64,000 nt of DNA from Phytophthora sp. 'mugwort' (lineage: Eukaryota > Oomycota > Peronosporomycetes > Peronosporales > Peronosporaceae), in NCBI GenBank assembly GCA_033558025.1, contig JAUCEF010000002.1:2232001-2296000 (forward strand), read 5' to 3'. How positions within the stretch are numbered: the first letter of the stretch is position 1; each line of letters begins with the position of its first letter. Made by a program: the position numbers and the translations under genes. The notes beneath the pieces are model-generated. The model saw only the letters and a program-made list of their open reading frames with translations. It did not search any database and had not been told where the DNA came from. Below, one piece after another: positions 10,468 through 22,018 of the stretch.

Positions 10468-12660
10468 ATGGATCAGGAAGAGAAACCTCGCTTTCCTCCC
10501 CAGGTCCCTTTCGGGGACCCCGCCGGTCTTGACGCGAGTCAGGGCCTGCCGGACGAAGAATCGTTCGCGAGAGCGAATGACCCTTCATCTACCACCACCC
10601 CAGCGGCCTCAAGTGCCACGTCAAAGAAGAAGACGAAGGCCGCACGGAAGAAACTCAAGGCACCAGGCTCGGATAGCGAAGGTCGTGCTGTATTGAAGTC
10701 TACTTGGTCACGATCTAAGTTGGAGTCGGCGTACGTGTGTACGGATCTGAACGACTTCCTGCGCAAGGACCCAGTGATGCGGATCCTGCAGCTGAAGCAT
10801 CTCGGATCCCTCGCCACGGACCTGTGTCGCCCCCGTCGTCAACCGCAAACAAGCTGGACGCCGCAATGGGTCTGCTGAGGATGCTGGATGAAGCCGGCTT
10901 TACGGCAGGAGCGTTCGACGTTGACGACCTGTTCCAGTTGGATGCCGATACGATCCGGATCTCGGTCGCGTCGCTCTTCAACTTGCTGAAGCCCCTCGTG
11001 GGCGATCGATCGGCGGCCGCAGCACCCCCGAGACCAAGACCGAGCACAGCTCGACAATCGAGGCCAAGGCCGGATACGTCTCGTCGCCCGAAACCAAGGC
11101 GGCGTACACCAGGTCGCCAGAGTACCATACCGGATCATCGCAGTACACGTCGGCTACGTCAGAAGTCGGATCCAGCAGCTCATCGTAGCCGCGACGAATC
11201 TCGCTTGGGCCAGCCGGTACCGCGATGCTGCAGTCACGTTCTGCGAGCACTCTGGCAGATAAGAATGACAGATAAGATCTCGTCTCCGCGTCCAGCGAGA
11301 CCGTCGCAAACCCGGATCTGGTCAGCGGGTCATGCCCAGGAACCGACGAGTGGTCTGGAGACGTACTTCCAAGCGGCTATGGCACGTTTCCTGAACAAAC
11401 GTCAAGAGGCCAGGGCTCCGCGACCGGCTCGGTCCCCACGCGGTCCAAGATCGCAGCATGTCGGCATGAAATCGGTGGGATCGCAAGATCACCACCCCGA
11501 GCACTGAGTGTATGATCCGGATGATCTCGACATGGGACCCACGAGACGGACGACTACGACAGCGGCAGCAGTCGTACCGACTGGATCGTCGACGGTTCAG
11601 CGCGTCAAGATATCGGCCATCTCGGATCTGAAGGAATTTACAGGCAAGGATCATGACGAAAAGCGTGCACGAGGGTGGTTCAGCAAAGTCAAGTCTGCAT
11701 GTACAAGGGATCAAGCTAGAGACGAAGAGAAATGCCTTACATTCGCGAATCTGCTCACTGGACCCACGAGGAACTGGTACAGGCAGCTGAGCCGATCCAC
11801 GCGGTCGAAGTGAAGTCACTTGCTCAGGTGCTTCCAGACGCAGTACTGCGGATTGGGAGTCTCGGTAGCATGGCAATACTACCACGCGCGCAAGCGCGCA
11901 GAGGAGACGCTGCTGGAGTATCTGCACTGCCTCAACGTTGCAGACATGCGCGCGAGGCTGAAGGTCAAGGATGGCGACGCGAAGGCCCGTCGCGAGCACG
12001 TGGAACTTTCATCGAGATTCTGGGAGAGCAGGAGCTTGCGGATCAGCTCACACTGCTGCGCTAGGCTGACGCGGATCTGCTGGAGGACGTGCTGCGCGCG
12101 TACGAGCGCGCGAAGTCGCGCCAGAAGAAGTCGACCGGATCCGGCAAGTACCGATCCAAGCCGAGTCCTGCGCCACCAACGGCGCCAGCCCGTGCTGTAC
12201 GCGCTATCAAGATCCCTGATTCCGGATCCGAGTTCGGATCGGACTCTGAGGGGTCAGGATCCGAAGGCAAACTGCGCCGAGCGTACGTGGCGGCGGCGAG
12301 CGACCAGTCTCAGGCAGTTGCAGTAGCGGATCCGCCAAGAGCATAGGATCCTGGGCGCTCGAACGATGCGCCAGAAGATCCTCGTTAGCAGGGTCACCGT
12401 CCGCGTTTCGGCAGAGACGGCCAGACGCGCTGCTCGCACTGTGGATCACGAAAGCACTCGGGTCTTGGTGTTGGAAGCGTCTGGTCTGTCAGAAGTGTGG
12501 CAAGAGAGGACATCCATCAGATCGGTGTTTCTTCCTGTGTCGTGGCTGTGGCGAACTCCACGATTACGGCAAGTGTCGGGTCGAAGAGTTCTACAACCTG
12601 ATCCGTCAGTGGTTCGACCCCAGCAAGCATCCGGGACTACTACATGAGGCTGCTGAGAGA
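10468..12660 (+). pseudogene. Gypsy E1 gag with two zinc knuckles, multiply frameshifted
   Basis: The first ATG is at 10468 (MDQEEKPRFPPQ). The N-terminal part is basic and Pro/Ser rich. A recognisable retrotransposon gag core lies at about 11615-12060 (EFTGKDHDEKRARGWFSKVK, LTGPTRNWYRQL, YYHARKRAEETLLEYL) and is spread over two frames. Near 12470-12590 two adjacent zinc knuckles read CQKCGKRGHPSDRC and CRGCGELHDYGKC. At least three frame changes separate these blocks, so no full Gag can be made. The same zinc-knuckle region in E2 has one more base near 23100, which marks a one-base deletion here. Confidence 0.75.
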
Positions 12661-12867
12661 TGTTAAACTAGGACACTCGCCGGTTTTGAACCTGGTACGA
12701 GACGAGCGTTTTAGCTCATTCATCTATGCATTCGTGGAGAAGAAGCCGAAGGATCAGGTTCATGGATCGCGAGCTGATCTATTTGGTAATACATATGAAC
12801 TTCATAAGAAACGTACTGCTATGGTTGCAAGTCTTCGACCTGTTGACGGCTACAACGATCTGAGGTC

Positions 12868-14640
12868 ATGATGACTTTGGATCTGCGGCCAGGTGAGTCG
12901 CGCGGATACTGGAGGTGCCATGTCCTCAGCAAACACTTTAAGCAGGCGAAGGCGAACAGCAAGATCAACAACGTCAATGTTGTGGCGCTTCTTGACTCAG
13001 GATCCGAGGTGTCGATCATCGACGCCACCTTTGCTCGTAAGGTAGGATGCCATATCGACACAAGTCAGAGTCAAGAATGCCTCGGAATTGGTGAAAAGCG
13101 GTATGTCGCGGAAGGACGCACACGGATCAAGCTTACCTTGTCGGGATCCTTGGTGCACTTCTACGATATCTGGGTGAGAGACGATCTGCCGCCGGACTAC
13201 CAAGCTATCCTTGGCATGGACTTCATGGTCCCGGCTAAGATCCGGCTGGATCTCGGTGACGGATCCATGTGCCTGCCAGACGAGGTGCGGTTCATGTTGC
13301 AGAGACGCCGTCAGATCTTCAACGACAGAGCCCGCCCGCTGTTCGTAGGCGAGCATCTGATGCTGGGGTCGCCGAGTCCATGGAGTTCCCGCTGCGGATC
13401 CGTATGTCTGACAATGAAAAGCTGTGGTTAGCCCGCGGTGAGCGTTGGGTGCCAACCCTGGTCAAAGGCCCAGGCAGGATCCGCTACTTGCATCTCACAA
13501 ACCTGCGCGACACGAAGCTGATCCTGAACAGGGACGTACAGATCGGACTACAGCTGGCCGGGGATCATATTCCTCGCCAGCCAGGCTTCGTCTCTGTAGG
13601 ATCCCGTCGCTACGCCGAGTGGCAAACCCTGGCGTCGGAAGCCACTATGGATGCGGCATCCGCCATAGCGGCGGCGCCGCCAGCGCCAGATCTAGAGCCC
13701 GCAGTAGACCGAGTGGAGTACGACCTGCAGACCAGGATGCTGCCGCGACCGAAAGCATCTGAATCCGCAGGAAGTGAAGACGAGCGCCAAGAGGCGTACC
13801 GGGTGGCGGTGACCCGCCCTCTGAATGCCAGTCAGGAACGGAACGGTGCGACACCTGATTTGAGATATGAGCGTAATCACGCACCGTCTCGTGCACCTGG
13901 TATCGGTGACGTGCATGCGGGATAGACAATCGGCGCGAAGGTCGTGATATCTGACGGAGGCCCAAGAGAAGCCTCGGTGGCGCAAGAGGGTGCGGCGGAC
14001 GCGCCCGACGACGGCAGCCAAAATGAGACCTCGCACGACCCCGCCCGAGGCTGGGATCTTGAGATCGGCCCGCCGACGGACGTCACGGTCGCGACGCGTG
14101 CCGCTGATTTTCGGTGGGAAAGGTGAGGCGATCAGGCGACCAGTCACCAGGCCCTGCACAAGGACGAGGCCACGGTCTCATATCGCCAGGAAAAAAAAAC
14201 GCCGACGGCCGCAATGCGCGTCTCGAGGGTCGCGCGAAGGGCGCCTAGCCTAGCGAAGGCCCCAAAGGGAGTTGCGTGCTCGGGCCTGGTGGGAAAGCTG
14301 CGCCCGGGGAAGACGAAGCGAACGTGCCGCTCACGAAGCCGACAGAAGCTTGGGGGCTGAGCAATCGCCGTTGATCGACGTGCTGGAGTCAGGTGACCTT
14401 CTGGAAGTAGATCTCCCGTCCGAGACGTTGGATCAAGTCATACGGTCGAGGATCTCGCAGACAAGCCCAAGACCCAAGTCAAGGATGTCGCGGAGGATCG
14501 CCCGACGGAAGCGGCTAGGACGGATCTGGACGGTGGCGCCAAGGTACATGACGACTCTAAGGAGGATCCAGTCGAGGATCCCGAGGTCTGCTACCACGAC
14601 GGAGGCACGCTGCACGCCGAAGAAGTGCAAAGCGAGCTGG
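12868..14640 (+). pseudogene. Gypsy E1 aspartic protease and linker to reverse transcriptase
   Basis: The open frame 12868-13431 holds the protease flap and active site (VVALLDSGSEVSIID, then AILGMDFMVPAKI). The product would cut the polyprotein. A frameshift near 13375 moves the coding sequence to another frame, which goes on with a conserved linker (RIRYLHLTNL, LAGDHIPRQPGFV) shared with E2. The stretch 13930-14620 is charged, has no recognisable domain and is broken. The corresponding E2 protease reads LLLDTGAEVSILD, so DSGSE and DTGAE are variants of the same site. Confidence 0.78.
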
Positions 14641-15843
14641 TTGTGCTGCCAGAGGTAGCACCCACCACGATCAAGGTGCGGATCGAGGATCTGCAAGTGG
14701 GGGATCCAGAGGTGAACACAGAGGAGGAGATCCGTCAGCTGCGGGACATTATCTGGTCCTACCAGCACTTACTGATCGGCAAGGGCAATGCGCTGCCTCC
14801 TGCGGCTGTAGGCGTGGCGTGTGACATCGACGTTGGAAAGCCACCCCAATCGCACAACGTGTGCAAAACATCGCCCCCCAATTTCACGAGAAGGTATCGG
14901 ATCTGCTCAAGGGACTGCTGTCGGCCAAGATCATACGACACTCAACGTCTCCTTGGGCATCGCCTATCGTACATCAAGAAGAAATGGTGTGGACATAAGG
15001 TTGTGTATTGATTACCGCCTGGTCAACGGTCTCACCAAGCTGATGGTCTACGCGATGCCCCTGATCAACGATCTGCTGGAAGATCTAGACAAGGTGCTGT
15101 AGTATTGCTCGCTGGGTATGGCGAGCGGCTTCTGGGTTGTGTCTATGACGGATCGCGCTCGTGCCATCTCGGCATTCGCCACGCCGTTTGGCCTGCTTGA
15201 GTGGAACCGCATGCCATTTGGATTGAAGAACGCTCCACAGATCTACCAGAGGCTGATCGACAACGCACGGTGGGGCTTCTTGCGGATCCCACCAGCAGCG
15301 GATCGAGGATCCTCAACGGACATCTTCGAAGGAGGAGACCCGGAAGAAGTAGGTGAACCTTCCGTGCTGGGGCGTCGATCCTACATCGATGACACCCTTG
15401 TTATGGCCGGACCCTGGGATCATTTGTGCGAACGAGTGAAGCTCCTGCTCGCCGCCTGTGACAAGTGGAATATCTCGATCAGTGTCGCGAGGAGCGTCTG
15501 GGGACTGAAGAAGGTAGATTACCTCCGGTTTCGTGTATCCATCGAAGGCTTGGAGGCTCATCCAAAGGATCTCGGTGCGCAGGTGGATCTGCCATTCCCG
15601 AGATCCCTACGGTCTATGCAGTCGTTCTTGGGCAGTCTGAGCTTCTACGGACGCTTCATTAAAGACACGGCGGTGTACGCGTCGGTGTTGTGCGAGCTGC
15701 GAGAAGTGGACTTTGCCGCGATGCGTGCTGAGAGCGTGATCGCTTTCAAGCGAAGGGGAGACCGGCCGAGAGATCCTCGAAGACGGGGACTCCCAGCTCT
15801 ATCAGGATCCGAAGGCATCAGAGCCGAAGTGGGTCCGAGCTAG
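14625..15843 (+). pseudogene. Gypsy E1 reverse transcriptase
   Basis: Blocks in order: LPEVAPTTIKVRIEDLQVGD, GLLSAKIIRHS (another frame), LCIDYRLVNGLT, MASGFWVV, MPFGLKNAPQIYQRL, the catalytic SYIDDTLV and LGSLSFYGRFI. These are the palm and connection motifs of Ty3-type reverse transcriptase. A TAG at 15100-15102 interrupts it between LEDLDKVL and YCSLGMASG; the sense codon was almost certainly TGG. A frameshift lies between 14860 and 14990. The C-terminal reading frame derails after about 15750. Confidence 0.85.
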
Positions 15844-15909
15844 AGCACCGTTCGCCACACGGAAGAGCAAGATCGCGACGACCCCGATCCTCCGACACTT
15901 TGCTCCGGA

Positions 15910-16247
15910 GAAACAGCTGTGTTGATCGTCTATGCCAGCGAGTAGGCAGTGTCCGCCTCCCTTGTGCAGGATCATGACGGCACATACTTGCCCGTGATGT
16001 TTACGAGCCGCACGTTGAAGTCGAACGAGTTGAACTACGGCGTCGTGGAGAAGGAAGTGCTATCGCTGCTGGGTATGTTGGATCTGGGTTATTCGATGTT
16101 GGTCGGCAGATCAATCAAGATCCTGACGCGGCCCTCGACGGTGGCCTGGCTTTTCCGCGCCGCAGGGCTCCAAGGGCGGCTCGGACAATGGGCCGCGCTG
16201 CTATCGCTCTGGACGTTAGAGATCACTAAGCACGAAATGCGAGGATG
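15910..16247 (+). pseudogene. Gypsy E1 RNase H (element's own copy)
   Basis: Blocks VYASE, SLVQDHDGTYLPVMFTSRTL, ELNYGVVEKEVLSLL and TRPSTVAWLF match the Ty3-type RNase H that normally follows reverse transcriptase. A TAG at 15943-15945 stands where E2 has TGG (VYASEWAISAS). The final acidic residue of the usual catalytic set is not obvious, as expected if this domain has decayed into a tether after gain of a second RNase H. Confidence 0.75.
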
Positions 16248-16369
16248 AGATCTTGGGATCGCTGGCTACGTGTGTAACGCCAGGATCGATAGTGGATCAG
16301 GCGCTGGTAGCAATTGCACCGCGGAAAGAGCCCCGCCGAGCAGTACAGACTCCGATCCCTATAGTGAAG

Positions 16370-16668
16370 CCGACGAGGAACTCCTGGTCGCTAGTTTCGA
16401 CGGATCCGCCCGAGTCAAACGCGGCAGAGGCGCCTTCAGCGCTATCGTGTGGAGGTTGCCCGAGTGGACGGTGGTCAAGGCGGAGTCAGTATGGGCAGAA
16501 GATATGACGGTCAACGAGGCGGAATACGGTGGAGTGCTGCTATGCTTTGATCTGCTAGAAGGACTGGATCGAGGACGTTTGGTGAGCTGTGGGGACTCCA
16601 ATTTGGTGATCCGACAGATGAAAGGCGAGATCGACTGCAAAGCTCCCGAGTTGACGTTGTTGCGGTAA
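16370..16668 (+). pseudogene. Gypsy E1 second, cellular/archaeal-type RNase H
   Basis: Reading SFDGSARVKRGRGAFSAIV, then NEAEYGGVLLCFDLLE, then CGDSNLVIRQMKGE, then CKAPELTLLR, this is a separate RNase H fold. Its catalytic Asp-Glu-Asp series is in place (DGSA, NEAEY, GDSN). It is unlike the domain at 15910-16247 and resembles the archaeal/plant-type RNase H that several retrotransposon groups acquired independently. The following LDSLASVALQREA-like stretch at about 16700-16780 would complete it but is in another frame. E2 has the first half of the same domain. Confidence 0.75.
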
Positions 16669-17127
16669 AGGGCTCTACACCGTCTGAGACCCCGGCCGGA
16701 TCACGACCTGCTTCACGTCAAGCGAACATGGAACGCCAGCGCAGATAGTCTGGCGAGTGTGGCGTTACAGCGGGAAGCAGGTAAGAGGTGGCGGACGATC
16801 AGGCGCGAAAGGATCTTGTGACGCTGAGTCGACTACCCGAAATCCTGACCACAGCGGCCGAGAGCACTACGCTTCGCGTCACAGCCATGGCGACTAGATC
16901 CCGCCGGAAGGTCACCAGCCCCAGTGTGCTGCACGAAGAGGCGGTCCGCCAGCTGAGAGTGATCGGATCCGACAAGCTCAAGACGAATAAAAGTGGATCA
17001 TAAACCTTAAGAAGTACCTTCAGGGGGATGTGAAGGATCTGGAAAAGGACGAAGCTCGGGTGTGCAGCAACGTGGTTGCTGACTATGAGATGGACAAACA
17101 GGACTACTCTACTACTGCTCGCCGTCT

Positions 17128-18000
17128 GTGAAGGAGGAGGAAGAGAGAGACGAGTTGCTTCGTGTGGTCGTGCCCGAGGCGCTGCAGGAGGATCTACTGC
17201 ATCACTACCACGTCAGCCTGGAGGGCGGCCATCAGGGTATCAGCCGAACATATCAGCGGATCCGAGATCACTTCTATTGGCGTGGACTCTTCAGGAGCGT
17301 CCAACGGTTCGTAGGTGAATGCGTGGATTGCGAGACTGGCAAGGGACGACCGACCATACGCGGCGAGTCACCCAGCAATATCTAGTCCACCTAACCTTTT
17401 CAGGTCATAGCGATGGATCACATCCCCTCGCTGTCCAAGTCGTACAAGGGCCAAACGGGACTCCTAATCTGGGTAGATCTGTTCACCGGTTACGTCATCG
17501 CCAAGGCGAGTGCGTCCCGGACAGCCCAAACGATCGCGGAATCCTACGAGGAGTTTCTGTTCCGACGCTTCGGTGCGAGTGAGGTCCGGCATGACAGGGA
17601 GCCTGGCTTCATGTCTGACTTCTTCAAGGCGTTCAATCAGATCCTGGGCCAGAGACAACGAGTCACCATGGCTTATAGGCCTCAGGCAAACGGGACTGCG
17701 GAACGCATGGTGCAGACGGTGACGAGATCCATCAAGATATATGTCGAGGACGAGAACCAGCGCGACTGGAACGAGTACGCAGAGCGCCTGAAGTTCGCTA
17801 TCAACACGGCGCATGATCGGATCCGACGTGACACCCCGTTTTATCTTTCGCACGGTTGGTATCCACACATGACGTTAGAGGTAACTCTCCCGCTGGGCAG
17901 CTCGAGACGCCGAGATCGGGATCCACGCCGATGGCGGTACCGGGTCCAGCGCTATTGCCGGCAGGCGAGAGCGGACGTGAGGAAAAGCTGAAGAAGGCTA
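17128..18000 (+). pseudogene. Gypsy E1 integrase core
   Basis: The zinc module (HHYHVSLEGGHQGISRTY, then CVDCETGKG) is followed by the DDE core in a second frame from 17413. Its acidic residues are visible in WVDLFTGYVIA, VRHDREPGFMS and PQANGTAERMVQTV. The frame changes between 17385 and 17413 and again near 17870. The core otherwise lacks stops. It would insert the DNA copy. Confidence 0.88.
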
Positions 18001-18538
18001 TTACGGATCGGGCCGAACGCCACAATGACAGCGTGGATCCGCATCGGATCGAGGCCGGCACTCGAGTGTGGCTATATCTGGATCGAGTCAAGGAAGGATA
18101 CGCGCGGAAGCTAGCGCATATGTGGCATGGTCCCTTCCGAGCGTTGGAGATGGTGCAACCTTTCGCTGCTCGACTGGAGACAGCCGGGACAGATTACCAC
18201 CTTTTTCCGGTAGTGCATGTGTCCAAAGTTGAAGCCTACGAGAACATTCCCCGATCGATCAAAACACACTTGGCCGTCGATGAGGCGGATCGTCTCGACT
18301 CTGACGAGGCGCTGTTACCTGAAGACAGCTACGAAGTCGAGAAGATCAGCGACATGAAGTCGGGTCGTCGAACACGCTATGGACGATAACTAGTTCAAGG
18401 TAACTGACGAGACTACGACGAGCCCACCTGGGTTAACGAGGCGGATCTGAACTGTAGGGCACTATTGCGTGAGTTCCTGCAGGATCGGGCCAAGAAGAGT
18501 CGTTTCCAAGCGATGCAGTCGCACGAGGAAGCTTAAGT
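18001..18538 (+). pseudogene. Integrase C-terminal part with chromodomain
   Basis: The integrase tail reads RVWLYLDRVKEGYARKLAHM, WHGPFRALEMV and FPVVHVSKVEAYEN, typical of Ty3/Gypsy. It then enters a chromodomain (SYEVEKISDMKSGRRTRYG) that is cut by TAA at 18387. After a damaged stretch the frame resumes as YDEPTWVNEADLNC and ALLREFLQD, the classic second half of a chromodomain, ending TAA at about 18533. Chromodomains direct chromovirus integration to heterochromatin. All parts sit where one expects them at the end of pol. Confidence 0.75.
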
Positions 18539-18977
18539 GGTGGAAGCCACGGCAGCAAGCTGGTTGCTGCAGGTGGTACAGATTGTAGGCTTGCAGGAAG
18601 GCTACAGGTGTGAAGGAGGAGGATCAACGTTCACTATTCGGTGGTGGATGTGACGAAATAGGTAGAAGCTCCGCGGGAAGGCCATGAGAGAAGAAGAAGG
18701 AGGGTTCCCGTTGGTCGCCACGGCGGATGAAACGAGAGAGAGGATGCAGGAAGGCAGCATGCCTAAAGATGGAAAGGAGAGTGAGTGTACATGTGACCAG
18801 CAGATGCGGATCTGGTGAAATAACTAAGCTCGCTACAAGGATATCGGATCCGAACGATATCGGATCCGACGATGAACGGAGGATCTGAGACGATCAAGAT
18901 ACTGCATACGCAAGACAAATTAGCTGAAGCAAGATGGATATTGAATGGATTACTACATGCAAGACGGATCACTACTG

Positions 18978-21916
18978 CTACCAAGTTAGTGGCATACGAC
19001 ATAAACTACTCATGATCAGGAGCAGACGGAGAAACTTCATGCGGAGCCAGCCGATCTGGCGAGACGGATGGGAAGTCGGATCCGTGCGGAAGTGATTGCG
19101 CCACGCGGCGCTCCTGTCACAGTCCACGAGAGCCGCGATCAGATCTTGGGGCAGATCCCGTCCCTCTGTGATCGACTCTCGCCCGGGAACCACGCCGTGT
19201 CTTCAGACTGCAAAGGAAAATGCATGAACACCGGATCTAGCAGCAGGTCCAGGTCGCAACAGCCCGTTCGGCAAGCTTTCTCAAAGATATGATCTTGCAG
19301 ATTCCGGAATTTTGCACGAGCGTGCAAGCTCTGATTCTTGCGTCAACGGTAGAAGACGCGAACCACGCGTGCGCGTCGCGCTCGGACTTGGAGATCGGGA
19401 AGGAGTGTGTAGCTTCCCAGTAAGCCTGACGGCGATCCTCCTTGTAGGCCCGATAGCTCGTGGCGAGCGCTGCCGGGCAGCACCTCGGCGGATCTGGCTG
19501 GATCGAAAGTCAGCGGCGACAGAGCTGGTACGTCGAGGGCCTTCCACGGCTCCTCCCTGTACAGCGTCATGATGTTTTCCGTCGTGAGGTAAGCCCGGAG
19601 CGTAACGCGAAAGATCCAGTTGCCCCCGCGACTGGTCCGCTCAGGAAGCATCCACGCGGCCGGGAGCACCTGGTTGTCGATCAGGATCCGGGGTGTGAGG
19701 GTATCGAGGGTAAGCATACTAATCTGGGAAGGATCCCAAGGTGCTATCTTTTCCGTGATCACGACCCGCGGCTGATGGAAGTCGGGGAGAAAACTATCCT
19801 CAGAACCGAACGGCTGGGAAGCGGGATCCGTGGCGGTGTAACGGTTAGAGAGGTCGGATTGGGTGTGCCGGCCACCTGGGCCGCACCTTCCACCTCTTCC
19901 TCCGTTTCGAAAGAAGTCGAATTTTGGTCGGCCACGATGGGCGTAGCTTGAGATCCCTCGCCACCGGAGATCTCCGCCGAAAAACTGCGTCGATGGGCGT
20001 CAGATCGGGATCGCGCCAGAGCCATCTGGAGCTCGTCGTCATCGGAGTCGTTGAAGATCGCGTCCAAGTCGACGAGCCCGGCGTCGGATCCATTACTGCT
20101 AGAGCTGGGACCGGGATCGGAGCTAGATCCAGATCCTGTGCCGGGGAACTTATAATCTCCGTCACCGACCTCAGCCGCGGCGTTAACAACGAGATCCAAG
20201 GAGGATCCTGGTTGGACTGAAGGCACCTTCGAGGCTGATCCGGAGGCAGTTGCGCCATCCACCGCAGGGGATGAGGAACGAGGCACCTTCTTCTGCGGGC
20301 TCGGATCCTCGCGGCGAGGTGAAGCGGGTGGACTCAAGGACCTCTTGGAAGAAGCCTGGTCACTGCGAGCCAGAGAAATTAGACCGACCGCTACGTACAA
20401 CCGACGAGCTCCGCATGGCGGCCGAGGCAATCGACTCTAAGTTGTTGAGAGCGCTGTCCGCTCCATGACGGACGAGTCGTGCTTGCCTAGGAGGTCTTTG
20501 TGGTCTTGCGACAGAAGCTCATGCTGACCGCGGAGTCGATCGAGATCTTGGCGGACCAGCTGGTATGCTTGCGGCATGTCGGAGATCTGCTCTAAGGAGA
20601 TTTCTCTGGGCCTTGAAATATTTCTGCCCCTCCTGCATAGCATTGTCGAGATTCAGGCGCGCCTGATCGCGTCGCTAGTGAGCTGAGTCACTTGGGCCGC
20701 TACAGACTCCAGATTTCGCCGAACTTGAGCGCCGGCGCAGATCTTGATGTTCGCCGGGTCACCCGTCTCTGGGTCCTCTTGACCTCCTGAGCGATTGTGA
20801 CGCGAGCCGCCTCGAGAGTCTTGTGATCCACGCGGAGATTACAGAGCTGGTCTTGAGTCATATGCAGTGGATCTTCGGCACACGTGTGATCCCGATAAGC
20901 TGCTCCCAGCGAGCGCTTCAGGCGCTCGATCTAGCATCTAGCTTGCCCACGGTATGATCGTGAACCCTGTGAAGATCCGCACGGCGACGCTCAGCCTTGT
21001 CAAGAAAACCCTCTAGCTCGAGGATCCGCTCACCTCGGACGTGCAGCTCGATCCGTGCAGCATACAGATCTGCCACAGGAACCGAGCCGTCGAGCCGTTG
21101 GTGCACTTGGTGCAGTTCTTCCCGCGGTCGCTGAGCTTCACGTTCCAGATCACGGACATGCTGCTTCCGCTGCTCGTGGCTACGCTGAAGATCCGCTTGG
21201 TTCTTCTGAAGGCAAAAGAGACCTCTGAACGCCTTGTCACGCTCGGATCGAGCGGTTTGACACTGCTGCTCGAGGTCGGCGGATCGCTGCCTCAGCCCGG
21301 TCGCTTCATCCCGCAGATCCTGCGCAAGGGAAGGGGCAGCCATGGGCGGAGCGGCTTGCGCGGCATTGCCATGGTCGAATAAGCGACGCTCCAAACTGAG
21401 GCATAGTCTTGCAGGCGGGTGTACGCCTCCGCGGCTGGTTTCTTCTAGCAAGGCGTAGCGCGCCCGCAGATCGCCGAAACCCTGACCTCCACACGGAGAC
21501 GGTCAGCTTCTAGGCGCGTTTCGGCTTCAAGCTGCGTGACTTGACCAAGTCACCCCCTGGATAACGTCGCAGCGGTGCTGGACGAAGTCCACGAACGAGC
21601 GCACAGTCGTCCAGTTGGGCTTGGCCAATGTGTGGAGTTCTTCGTTGTGGCGACGCGCAGCAACCAGATCCCGCAGGGCTTGCTGATGCAGGGCCAGTAA
21701 CTCGTAGTAGGCACCAACGAAGGTGTGGATCGACGTTGCCGCGGTTCGCAGCGGATCCAGATCCAGCACCACCGGAGTTGCCGCCGCTGAAGGATCCGAC
21801 GGCGCGTGATCATAGTGCGCACATGGAGGAAGGGCGTCCGGAGACAGACCTAGCCCGGCGAATATGGCAGCGCGAGGCGTGGCGTCAGTATCAAGAGCGC
21901 GGCGGGCGGATGACAT
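18978..21916 (-). pseudogene. Antisense gene of Gypsy E1, product unknown, frameshifted
   Basis: Between the chromodomain and the 3' LTR the plus strand has no long frame. The minus strand carries successive open stretches (21916-21527, 21451-20918, 20643-20437, 20430-19759, 19762-19343, 19327-19139, 19193-18978) that together could encode about 900 residues. The product would start MSSARRALDTDATPRA. It has a leucine-rich helical N-terminal part (TFVGAYYELLALHQQALRDL), a charged coiled coil (LRQRSADLEQQCQTARSERD), an acidic Ser/Gly-rich stretch (DAIFNDSDDDELQMALAR) and a globular-looking C-terminal part (PWDPSQISMLTLDTLTPRIL). I recognise no known domain. The order, continuity and composition suggest one decayed gene, with the frame joins inferred. 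Confidence 0.6.
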
Positions 21917-22018
21917 GGTGGGGATGCTTGATCTGGGTTGACGGCAGTGGGTTGAATTATGAATTGCGTGACACAGTGTGTTACCGTTACATGGTGGTCA
22001 CAACGTGTCAGGGGTGGT

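Noticed and set aside
12660..12715. tRNA T-arm-like sequence (CCGG-TTTTGAAC-CTGG) also present at 23120-23160
   Set aside because: No acceptor, D or anticodon arms around it, and both copies lie at the same place inside Gypsy coding sequence, so it is part of the gag-protease region.
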